NCBI GenBank assembly: GCA_023426145.1
Contig: JAFABG010000027.1
Coordinates: forward strand, 1-21,914
Length of the DNA: 21,914 bases
Direction: 5' to 3'
Source of the DNA: Bacteroidota bacterium
Lineage (GTDB): Bacteria > Bacteroidota > Bacteroidia > Bacteroidales > Bacteroidaceae
The stretch's first letter is position 1; each line of letters opens with the position of its first letter. Position numbers and translations under genes: made by a program. Shown in pieces: positions 15,698-21,914 of this stretch. The notes under the pieces were generated by a model. It was given only the letters and a program-made list of their open reading frames with translations. It was not told where the DNA came from and ran no database searches.

Positions 15698-17032
15698 ATG
15701 TTAGAGAAAAATGAAATAATACAATCGGCACTTCGCAATCTGAAGATTGAATCTTTGAATCCAATGCAGGAAGCTGCTCTAGAGCAAGGCCTAAGTAAAA
15801 AAGATGTGATCCTATTGTCGCCAACAGGATCGGGAAAAACATTGGCTTATCTTTTGCCTTTGTTGCTGAGCTTGAAAACTGGTAGCAATAGTGCTCAAGT
15901 GCTGATTTTGGTTCCTTCTCGCGAGCTTGCTTTGCAAATTGACGCAGTGTTCCGCAGTATGGGAACCTCATGGAAGACTTGCTGTTGTTATGGTGGACAT
16001 CCGATAGCTGAAGAAAAGAAAAGCATCTTGGGAAATCATCCTGCAATTATTATAGGAACTCCCGGTCGTATTACCGATCATTTAGCTAAAGGTAACTTTG
16101 AAACTGAAGGGATTGAAACGCTAATCATTGATGAGTTCGATAAATCATTAGAGTTTGGTTTTCAAGAAGAGATGGCTGAGATTATAACTCAGTTGCCAGG
16201 ACTAAAGAAACGAATATTGCTTTCTGCTACTGACGCGGAGGAAATACCCCAATTTACAGGATTAAACAGAACGGTTAAACTGAACTTTCTTCCTGAAGTG
16301 ACAGATGAGGTCGATGGCCGTTTAAAGTTGATGAAGGTGGTTTCTCTTTCTAAAGATAAGATAGATACATTGTATACTTTACTATGTACGTTAGGAAATG
16401 CTTCTAGTATTGTTTTTTGTAATCATAGAGATGCAGTAGATCGTGTACATAAGTTACTCTCGGATAAAAAGATATTTGCTGAACGCTTTCATGGAGGAAT
16501 GGAGCAGCCTGATCGCGAACGAGCATTGTACAAGTTCCGTAATGGAAGTAGCCATATTCTAGTATCTACAGACTTGGCTGCTCGCGGGCTTGACATACCA
16601 GAAGTTGAGCATATTATACATTATCATTTGCCTGTGAATGAAGAGGCCTTTACGCATCGTAATGGTAGAACGGCACGTTGGGATGCTACCGGATCATCTT
16701 ATTTGATTCTTCATCCCGAGGAAAAACTTCCTATATATATATCTGAAGAGCTTGAAGTTTTGGAGTTGCCAGAGAATCCTCCACGACCAGCTAAATCAAT
16801 TTGGTCTACTATATATATTGGTAAAGGAAAGAAAGAAAAACTCAGCAAAATAGATATTGCAGGTTTTCTTTATAAGAAAGGTAAACTTACACGTGAAGAT
16901 GTGGGAGCCATAGATGTGAAAGAACACTATGCGTTTGTCGCCATCCGACAAGCTAAAATCAAGCAGTTACTTAATCTCATTCAAGGAGAGAAAATAAAAG
17001 GTATGAAAACAATCATCGAAGAAGCCAAATAA
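15698..17032 (+). CDS. DEAD-box RNA helicase, DbpA-like
   Basis: A 444-residue ATP-dependent RNA helicase. The core motifs run in order: Q motif NPMQ (Gln24), motif I SPTGSGKT (41-48), PSRELA (73-78), GG (99-100), TPGR (121-124), motif II DEFD (145-148) instead of DEAD, SAT (176-178), FHGGM (264-268), STDLAARGLD (290-299) and motif VI HRNGRTAR (320-327) instead of the usual HRIGRTGR. The last 75 residues (IYIGKGKKEKLSKIDIAGFL through VGAIDVKEHYAFVAI) match the DbpA RNA-binding domain, which in E. coli DbpA targets 23S rRNA hairpin 92. A role in large-subunit assembly is therefore likely. The next in-frame Met (23) lies inside the Q motif, so the ATG at 15698 must be the start despite the very short leader. 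Confidence 0.92.
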   Translation: MLEKNEIIQSALRNLKIESLNPMQEAALEQGLSKKDVILLSPTGSGKTLAYLLPLLLSLKTGSNSAQVLILVPSRELALQIDAVFRSMGTSWKTCCCYGGHPIAEEKKSILGNHPAIIIGTPGRITDHLAKGNFETEGIETLIIDEFDKSLEFGFQEEMAEIITQLPGLKKRILLSATDAEEIPQFTGLNRTVKLNFLPEVTDEVDGRLKLMKVVSLSKDKIDTLYTLLCTLGNASSIVFCNHRDAVDRVHKLLSDKKIFAERFHGGMEQPDRERALYKFRNGSSHILVSTDLAARGLDIPEVEHIIHYHLPVNEEAFTHRNGRTARWDATGSSYLILHPEEKLPIYISEELEVLELPENPPRPAKSIWSTIYIGKGKKEKLSKIDIAGFLYKKGKLTREDVGAIDVKEHYAFVAIRQAKIKQLLNLIQGEKIKGMKTIIEEAK

Positions 17033-17400
17033 AGACGATTATTGTAGTTTGTACTTTTGTATTTAAGGATATCCTAAAAGTTAATTTACCTTTAATGTTT
17101 TTCTTTGAAGTTCATTGTTTGGGTGAATCTACTTTCGGGATATCATTCTTTTATTCGTTTTACTTCCACTCTGTTGGTTTTGAATTGTTTTGTCTTTTAC
17201 TTTTTCTCTTCATTCTAGGAATGTTATATATAGATGACAATATGGTGTATATATCCTGCATAAACCAATAAAAAGTAAGGAAAATCAGCGTTATAATAGT
17301 GATTTTATAAGGAAAGATTTGTACGCAGGAAATAAATTCGTAAATTCGCAGGTCTAAAGACAAAAATTAACGAAATTGTTAAACCAAAAACAAACTTCAA
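17033..17400. other. intergenic region upstream of serC
   Basis: This 368-bp spacer is strikingly T-rich on the plus strand up to about 17220. It contains a TACTTTTG box at 17052-17059, a palindrome AGGATATCCT at 17066-17075, an open frame of 58 codons at 17095-17271 of doubtful status, and the likely serC promoter near 17318-17348. No clear terminator for the helicase gene, riboswitch or RNA gene is recognised. Confidence 0.6.
17318..17348 (+). promoter_or_regulatory. probable serC promoter
   Basis: A -33 element TTTG (17318-17321) is followed after exactly 19 nt by TAAATTCG (17341-17348), one base from the -7 consensus TAnnTTTG. The octamer TAAATTCG is duplicated in tandem (17333-17340 and 17341-17348). 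The predicted leader is about 45-50 nt. Confidence 0.5.
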
Positions 17401-18468
17401 ATGAAAAAGCATAATTTCAATGCAGGACCTTCCATTCTTCCGCGAGAAGTGATAGAGGATACAGCGAAGGCTATTTTAGATTTCAACGGATCTGGTCTCT
17501 CTCTCATGGAAATCAGTCACCGCGCCAAAGACTTTCAACCTGTGGTTGACGAGGCTGAAGCGTTATTTAAGGAACTTCTCAATATTCCCGAAGGCTATTC
17601 GGTGCTGTTCCTAGGTGGGGGTGCTAGTATGGAATTCTGCATGGTTCCTTTTAACTTCCTAGAAAAGAAAGCAGCTTACTTAAATACCGGAACATGGGCT
17701 AAGAAAGCGATGAAAGAAGCTAAAGGTTTTGGTGAGGTTGTTGAAGTGGCCTCTTCTGCTGATGCTAATTTCTCCTTTATTCCTAAAAATTACACCATTC
17801 CTGCAGATGCTGACTACTTACACATCACAACGAATAACACGATTTTTGGTACAGAATTAAAAGAGGATCTCGAATCACCTATTCCTATGGTTGCTGATAT
17901 GTCTTCTGATATACTCTCACGCCCTATTGATATCTCTAAATATATTTGTATCTATGGTGGGGCCCAGAAGAATTTGGCTCCTGCTGGTCTAACATTTGTT
18001 ATCGTAAAGAATGATGCATTAGGTAAAGTCTCTCGTTATATTCCTACAATGTTGAATTATCAAACACATGTAGATAATGGGTCTATGTTCAATACTCCAC
18101 CGGTAGTACCAATTTATTCTGCTCTGTTAACTTTGCGTTGGGTTAAAGCTCAGGGTGGGGTGAAAGAGATGGAACGTCGTGCTATTGAAAAAGCAGATTT
18201 ATTATATGCTGAGATTGATCGTAATAAGTTGTTTGTGGGTACGGCAGCCAATGAAGATCGCTCAAGAATGAATATCTGTTTTGTTATGGCTCCTGAATAC
18301 AAAGAGTTGGAAGCAGACTTCTTGAAGTTTGCTACCGAAAGAGGTATGGTTGGTATCAAAGGCCATCGTTCAGTAGGTGGTTTCCGTGCTTCATGCTACA
18401 ATGCTATGTCTAAAGAAAGCGTACAAGCTTTGATTGACTGCATGCAGGAATTTGAAAAACTTCATTAA
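17401..18468 (+). CDS. serC: phosphoserine aminotransferase
   Basis: A 355-residue PLP-dependent class V aminotransferase that converts 3-phosphohydroxypyruvate and glutamate to O-phosphoserine and 2-oxoglutarate, the second step of serine synthesis (also used in pyridoxal phosphate synthesis in some bacteria). Clear signatures are the N-terminal NFNAGPSILP, GLSLMEISHRAKDF, LGGGASMEF, the PLP-binding VADMSSDILSRP, and the Schiff-base Lys190 in YGGAQKNLAPAG. The C-terminal GHRSVGGFRASCYNAM is the substrate-phosphate region. Length is typical (about 360). It is followed 150 bp later by serA, which makes its substrate, so the pair is a serine-biosynthesis unit. Confidence 0.97.
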   Translation: MKKHNFNAGPSILPREVIEDTAKAILDFNGSGLSLMEISHRAKDFQPVVDEAEALFKELLNIPEGYSVLFLGGGASMEFCMVPFNFLEKKAAYLNTGTWAKKAMKEAKGFGEVVEVASSADANFSFIPKNYTIPADADYLHITTNNTIFGTELKEDLESPIPMVADMSSDILSRPIDISKYICIYGGAQKNLAPAGLTFVIVKNDALGKVSRYIPTMLNYQTHVDNGSMFNTPPVVPIYSALLTLRWVKAQGGVKEMERRAIEKADLLYAEIDRNKLFVGTAANEDRSRMNICFVMAPEYKELEADFLKFATERGMVGIKGHRSVGGFRASCYNAMSKESVQALIDCMQEFEKLH

Positions 18469-18618
18469 TAATGTTCTCACCGCAGATTAATACAGTGTTT
18501 TAAGAACTTTTGCCCATTTGGTTATTTGATGTTGCTTTTTGCTCCTTTCGACCGGGAAAATGATTAAATAAACATTGTATCGCTCTGTGGTGATACTTTT
18601 TAAAAGAAAATATAGACT

Positions 18619-19539
18619 ATGAAAGTACTTGTTGCTACTGAGAAACCGTTTGCTAAAATTGCAGTAGATGGTATTCGTAAAGAAATTGAAGCTGCTGGAT
18701 ATGAGCTGGCTTTGCTTGAAAAATACACAGATAAGGCACAATTGCTGGATGCAGTGAAAGATGCTAATGCAATAATTATCCGCAGTGATATTATCGATGC
18801 AGAAGTTATTGAGGCTGCTAAAGAATTAAAAATAGTTGTCCGTGCTGGTGCTGGATTTGATAATGTAGATTTAGAAGCTGCTACTGCTCACCAAGTTTGT
18901 GTGATGAACACTCCTGGGCAGAATTCAAATGCAGTTGCCGAATTGGCTTTAGGTATGATGGTCTATGCTGTTCGTAACTTCTACAACGGAACATCTGGTA
19001 CGGAGCTGATGGGTAAGAAGTTGGGTATTCATGCTTACGGCAATGTAGGGCGCAATGTGGCTCGTATAGCTAAAGGATTTGGAATGGAAGTGTATGCTTA
19101 TGATGCTTTCTGCCCTAAAGATGTTATTGAGAAAGATGGCGTTAAGGCTTTAGATTCTGCTGAAGCATTGTATAAAGAATGCCAGTTTGTTTCATTACAT
19201 ATTCCTGCAACAGCCGAGACTAAACAATCGATCAATTATGCCTTGCTTAAGAATATGCCGAAAGGGGCTATGCTTATAAATACGGCTCGTAAGGAGGTAA
19301 TAAATGAAGCTGAATTAATTAAACTTATGGAAGAACGCACCGACTTCAAGTATATGTCGGATATTATGCCTGTTGCTAATGCTGAATTTGCTGAAAAATT
19401 TGCAGGACGATATTTCGCTACACCAAAGAAGATGGGTGCACAAACTGCTGAAGCAAATATTAATGCTGGTATAGCTGCTGCTCAACAGATTGTAGGCTTC
19501 CTTAAAGATGGATGCGAGAAATTCAGAGTGAATAAATAA
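18619..19539 (+). CDS. serA: D-3-phosphoglycerate dehydrogenase, short form (type IIIK-like)
   Basis: A 306-residue D-2-hydroxyacid dehydrogenase that oxidises 3-phosphoglycerate with NAD+, the first step of serine synthesis. It has the substrate domain (IIRSDIIDAEVI, VRAGAGFDNVDL), the Rossmann motif GIHAYGNVG (136-144, with Ala at the first Gly of GxGxxG), the cofactor-selecting Asp in YAYDAF, and the catalytic Arg224 in INTARKEV. The usual catalytic His in TPHxGA is replaced: the segment reads TPKKMGAQTAEAN with Lys270/Lys271. This matches the described type IIIK phosphoglycerate dehydrogenases, which lack regulatory ACT/ASB domains, and explains the short length; feedback inhibition by serine is therefore unlikely. 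The adjacent serC gene supports the assignment over other hydroxyacid dehydrogenases. Confidence 0.92.
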   Translation: MKVLVATEKPFAKIAVDGIRKEIEAAGYELALLEKYTDKAQLLDAVKDANAIIIRSDIIDAEVIEAAKELKIVVRAGAGFDNVDLEAATAHQVCVMNTPGQNSNAVAELALGMMVYAVRNFYNGTSGTELMGKKLGIHAYGNVGRNVARIAKGFGMEVYAYDAFCPKDVIEKDGVKALDSAEALYKECQFVSLHIPATAETKQSINYALLKNMPKGAMLINTARKEVINEAELIKLMEERTDFKYMSDIMPVANAEFAEKFAGRYFATPKKMGAQTAEANINAGIAAAQQIVGFLKDGCEKFRVNK

Positions 19540-19561
19540 TCGGCTAATAATGCCTATTAGA

Positions 19562-19628
19562 AAGCTTGCGTTGTATGTTTTTGCATTCGTTGACTCTAAT
19601 TGAGTGCAAATAAGTACAACGCAAACTT
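19562..19628 (+). other. long nested hairpin between serA and the DUF1015 gene
   Basis: An outer stem of 14 positions with one C-A mismatch (19562-19575 with 19615-19628, core TTGCGTTGTA/TACAACGCAA) encloses a 4x4 internal loop and an inner 9-bp stem with one G-U pair (TTTGCATTC 19580-19588 with GAGTGCAAA 19602-19610). No T-tract follows, so a simple intrinsic terminator is unlikely; a second hairpin lies immediately downstream. It may protect the 3' end of the serA mRNA or act in the leader of the next gene. Confidence 0.6.
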
Positions 19629-19634
19629 GTTTAG

Positions 19635-19653
19635 AATCGGTTTCCCCGATTTT
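19635..19653 (+). terminator. possible short terminator hairpin downstream of serA
   Basis: AATCGG (19635-19640) and CCGATT (19646-19651) form a 6-bp stem with loop TTTCC and end in a short run of T. It directly follows the larger nested hairpin. The T-run is short (four), so termination efficiency is doubtful. Confidence 0.3.
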
Positions 19654-19715
19654 GCTCGTGGCTTTGTTTCTAAATAGAAATCTTTGTAAAACCTAAAGAA
19701 ATTTCCAATTCTTAT

Positions 19716-20963
19716 ATGGCTATAATTAAACCATTTAAAGGGGTACGTCCACCCAAAAGCTTAGTTGAAGCGGTTGCTTCTCGTCCTTATGATGTTTTAA
19801 ACTCAGAAGAAGCGCGAATAGAAGCAAGCGGCAACGAGAAATCTCTCTATCATATTATTAAACCGGAAATTGATTTTCCTGTAGGTACGGATGAACATGA
19901 TGAACGTGTATATGCTAAAGCAGCCGAAAACTTTCAACGTTTTCAAGATTTAGGATGGCTCGTACAAGATGCTCAAGAAAATTATTACATCTATGCGCAA
20001 ACCATGAATGGAAAAACTCAGTATGGTTTGGTTGTAGGTGCTTATGTGCCGGATTATATGAACGGTGTGATTAAAAAACATGAACTCACTCGTCGTGACA
20101 AAGAAGAGGACCGAATGAAGCATGTGCGAGTGAATAATGCTAATATAGAGCCTGTCTTTTTTGCTTATCCAGATAACTTAACCCTTGAAGGCATTTTGCA
20201 AAAATATACGTCTAAGGAGCCTGTGTATGACTTTATTGCTCCTGGTGATGGATTTGGGCATACTTTTTGGATTGTTGATGAGCATGAGGATATTGCGGTT
20301 ATAACGGATGAGTTCAGCAAAATGTCTGCACTTTATATTGCTGATGGACATCATCGCTCTGCTGCTGCTGCGTTGGTAGGACTTGAGAAAGCTAAACTAA
20401 ACCCTAATCACCGTGGTGATGAAGAGTACAACTACTTTATGGCTGTATGCTTTCCTGCAGGCCAGTTAACGATAATTGATTATAATCGTGTGGTTAAGGA
20501 TCTTAGTGGACTTACACCTGATGAATTCTTAATCGCTTTAGACAAGCATTTTAGGGTTGAGAAAAAAGGTCCTGAAATTTATCATCCCTCAGGTCTTCAT
20601 AACTTCTCTCTATACCTCAATAATCAATGGTATAGCCTTACTGCTCGTGAAGGCACCTATGATGATAATGACCCTATAGGTGTGCTCGATGTAACGATCT
20701 CTTCAAACTTGATTTTAGATGAGATCTTGGGGATAAAAGATCTTAGATCGGATAAACGAATTGATTTTGTTGGCGGTATCCGTGGATTGGGTGAACTTAA
20801 AAAACGCGTCGATAGTGGGGAAATGAAAGTTGCTTTGGCGCTTTATCCAGTGTCGATGAAACAATTGATGGATATAGCTGATACTGGTAATATTATGCCT
20901 CCTAAAACAACCTGGTTCGAACCTAAATTGCGTTCGGGCTTAGTGATTCACAAATTGGACTAA
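19716..20963 (+). CDS. DUF1015 family protein
   Basis: A 415-residue protein of the DUF1015 family, whose biochemical role I do not know. The family pattern is clear: the N-terminal IKPFKGVRPP and SRPYDVLNSEEAR, then NYYIYAQTMNGKTQYGLVVGA, KKHELTRRDKEEDRMKH, and the central ADGHHR motif at 209-214 (followed by SAAAALVG), which has the look of a metal- or phosphate-binding loop. The C-terminal part includes LDVTISSNLILDEILGI and RIDFVGGIRGLGELKKRV. Full length; no membrane segments or signal peptide, so cytosolic. Placement just after serC-serA is common in Bacteroidetes and hints at a link to serine metabolism, but it is separated from serA by 176 bp with strong hairpins, so it may be its own transcription unit. 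Confidence 0.9.
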   Translation: MAIIKPFKGVRPPKSLVEAVASRPYDVLNSEEARIEASGNEKSLYHIIKPEIDFPVGTDEHDERVYAKAAENFQRFQDLGWLVQDAQENYYIYAQTMNGKTQYGLVVGAYVPDYMNGVIKKHELTRRDKEEDRMKHVRVNNANIEPVFFAYPDNLTLEGILQKYTSKEPVYDFIAPGDGFGHTFWIVDEHEDIAVITDEFSKMSALYIADGHHRSAAAALVGLEKAKLNPNHRGDEEYNYFMAVCFPAGQLTIIDYNRVVKDLSGLTPDEFLIALDKHFRVEKKGPEIYHPSGLHNFSLYLNNQWYSLTAREGTYDDNDPIGVLDVTISSNLILDEILGIKDLRSDKRIDFVGGIRGLGELKKRVDSGEMKVALALYPVSMKQLMDIADTGNIMPPKTTWFEPKLRSGLVIHKLD

Positions 20964-20985
20964 CACCTTTATTATAATTTAGAAT

Positions 20986-21034
20986 AGCGGTAGTTCCTTT
21001 CATTTTACCTAGAAAATGAGAGGAATATACCGCT
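20986..21034 (+). terminator. strong hairpin after the DUF1015 gene, likely terminator
   Basis: The arms 20986-21006 (starting AGCGGTA) and 21013-21034 (ending TACCGCT) pair over about 20 bp with a one-base bulge and one or two imperfect pairs, closing a 6-nt loop ACCTAG. It sits 23 bp past the stop codon. The tail is AT-rich (TTAATTATATATTTG) rather than a pure T-run, so the hairpin is certain but its strength as a terminator is not. Confidence 0.65.
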
Positions 21035-21117
21035 TTAATTATATATTTGTCTGCTTACTTCTTTGTCCTTTTTCTCCAGAATAGCTTTAGCATTATTTCA
21101 AAATTCCCCTCTAGCCG

Positions 21118-21148
21118 ATTGAATTTCTTAAAGAAAGCCGTATCTTTG
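21118..21148 (+). promoter_or_regulatory. yigZ promoter with almost no leader
   Basis: A -33-like ATTG (21118-21121) is followed after exactly 19 nt by a perfect -7 box TATCTTTG (21141-21148). The ATG of the next gene starts only 4 nt after the box, so transcription should begin at or within a base or two of the start codon. Confidence 0.65.
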
Positions 21149-21152
21149 CGGC

Positions 21153-21761
21153 ATGACTGCTGAAGATACTTATAAAACCATTGTTGAACCTTCTGAAGGT
21201 ATTTATACGGAAAAGCGAAGCAAGTTCATTGCAATAGCTTTGCCTGTGCATAGTGTTGACGAGATTAAAGCACATCTGGAAACGTATCAAAAGAAGTATT
21301 ATGATGCCCGTCATGTGTGCTATGCTTATATGCTTGGTGCCGCTCGTAAAGATTTTCGTGCTAACGATAATGGTGAACCTTCTGGCACTGCCGGAAAGCC
21401 CATTTTAGGACAGATTAATTCGAATGAACTGACAGATTTATTGATTATTGTGGTCCGTTATTTTGGTGGAATTAAGTTAGGAACGAGCGGTTTGATTGTG
21501 GCTTATAAGGCAGCTGCTGCAGAGGCAATTGCCGCTGCTCAGGTAGTTGAGAAAACGGTGGATGAAGAAGTGACAGTGATGTTTGAATACCCTTTTATGA
21601 ATGATATTATGCGCATTGTTAAGGAGGATGAACCAGAAATTATCAATCAATCTTATGATATGGATTGCTGTATGACTTTGCGAATTCGAAGTTCTTTGAT
21701 GCCAAAGTTGCGTGAAAGGCTGGAGAAAGTGGAGACTGCACGAGTCTTGGATAAAGACTAA
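21153..21761 (+). CDS. yigZ: YigZ/IMPACT family protein (UPF0029)
   Basis: A 202-residue protein of the YigZ family, with an N-terminal UPF0029 (IMPACT) domain and a C-terminal DUF1949-type ferredoxin-like domain. Conserved segments are EPSEGIYTEKRSKFIA near the start, RHVCYAY (53-59), DNGEPSGTAGKPIL (72-85) and RYFGGIKLGTSGL (102-114). Family members have been proposed to bind translation factors or nucleic acids, but the cellular role in bacteria is not settled. Cytosolic; length is typical. The ATG chosen is the only one that preserves the conserved YKTIVEPSEG start, even though it lies 4 nt after the -7 promoter box. It is a single-gene unit following the hairpin after the DUF1015 gene. 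Confidence 0.9.
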   Translation: MTAEDTYKTIVEPSEGIYTEKRSKFIAIALPVHSVDEIKAHLETYQKKYYDARHVCYAYMLGAARKDFRANDNGEPSGTAGKPILGQINSNELTDLLIIVVRYFGGIKLGTSGLIVAYKAAAAEAIAAAQVVEKTVDEEVTVMFEYPFMNDIMRIVKEDEPEIINQSYDMDCCMTLRIRSSLMPKLRERLEKVETARVLDKD

Positions 21762-21862
21762 AAGACTTAATTGGAGAATAATTACAGATAAATCATTACT
21801 GTCCCGTAAAAATGGGTAAATAGTTCTTTGAAATAATTGAAATATAGTCGTTTAAGTGGTGT

Positions 21863-21896
21863 TTTGAAATGAAACGGATTTGAAATTCTATTTTTG
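21863..21896 (+). promoter_or_regulatory. promoter for a gene beyond the right edge
   Basis: A TTTG (21863-21866) is followed after 22 nt by a perfect -7 box TATTTTTG (21889-21896), reading out of the window. TTTGAAAT occurs three times just around it (21827-21834, 21863-21870, 21879-21886). The first bases expected to be transcribed fall in a small stem-loop, CAGTCGT (21897-21903) with ACGGCTG (21908-21914). Confidence 0.5.
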
Positions 21897-21914
21897 CAGT
21901 CGTAATAACGGCTG

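Noticed and set aside
17160..17363. A 67-codon minus-strand frame upstream of serC.
   Set aside because: AT-rich, no recognisable features, and it covers the probable serC promoter.
18575..18605. Small hairpin GTATC/GATAC followed by five T before serA, as a possible attenuator.
   Set aside because: Only five firm base pairs with a 10-nt loop; too weak to call.

Overview
The window looks like a chromosomal segment of a Bacteroidales bacterium, most likely Bacteroides or a close relative. The evidence is a complete Na+-pumping NADH:quinone reductase operon, a serC-serA-DUF1015 gene order, a phosphoglycerate dehydrogenase with Lys at the catalytic His site, moderately AT-rich DNA, few Shine-Dalgarno sequences, and several copies of the Bacteroidetes -7 promoter box TAnnTTTG. 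The species cannot be named from the sequence alone.

Left third (1-7869, all minus strand): an exopolysaccharide or surface-glycan operon. In transcription order it encodes a short TolC-like outer-membrane protein, a Wzz-type chain-length/export protein fused to a BY-kinase-like domain, a polytopic O-antigen ligase/polymerase (Wzy/WaaL type), a GT2 glycosyltransferase (rhamnosyltransferase type), a membrane-bound processive-type GT2, and a GT4. The six genes are tightly packed or overlap. No initiating sugar-phosphate transferase, flippase or SLBB-type Wza exporter is present, so the cluster is incomplete here or depends on genes elsewhere. A possible weak terminator follows the last gene.

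Middle (8188-15610, plus strand): a divergent gene for a secreted bleomycin-hydrolase-type C1 peptidase ends at a very strong intrinsic terminator. The nqrABCDEF operon follows. Its subunits keep the expected cofactor residues: flavin-linked Thr in NqrB and NqrC, the four Cys in NqrD/NqrE, and the 2Fe-2S, FAD and NADH motifs in NqrF. The operon ends at another clear hairpin.

Right third (15698-21914, plus strand): a DbpA-like DEAD-box RNA helicase, serC and serA (the first two steps of serine synthesis in reverse reading: SerA oxidises 3-phosphoglycerate, SerC transaminates the product), a DUF1015 protein, and a YigZ/IMPACT-family protein. The window ends in a promoter-like region for something lying beyond it.

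No tRNA, rRNA, insertion sequence, integrase or CRISPR array was recognised. The most interesting points are the glycan export pair (half-size TolC plus Wzz with a degenerate kinase domain), promoters that appear to give nearly leaderless mRNAs for yigZ and the helicase gene, a terminator whose T-tract is also a promoter box, and a long nested hairpin between serA and the DUF1015 gene.
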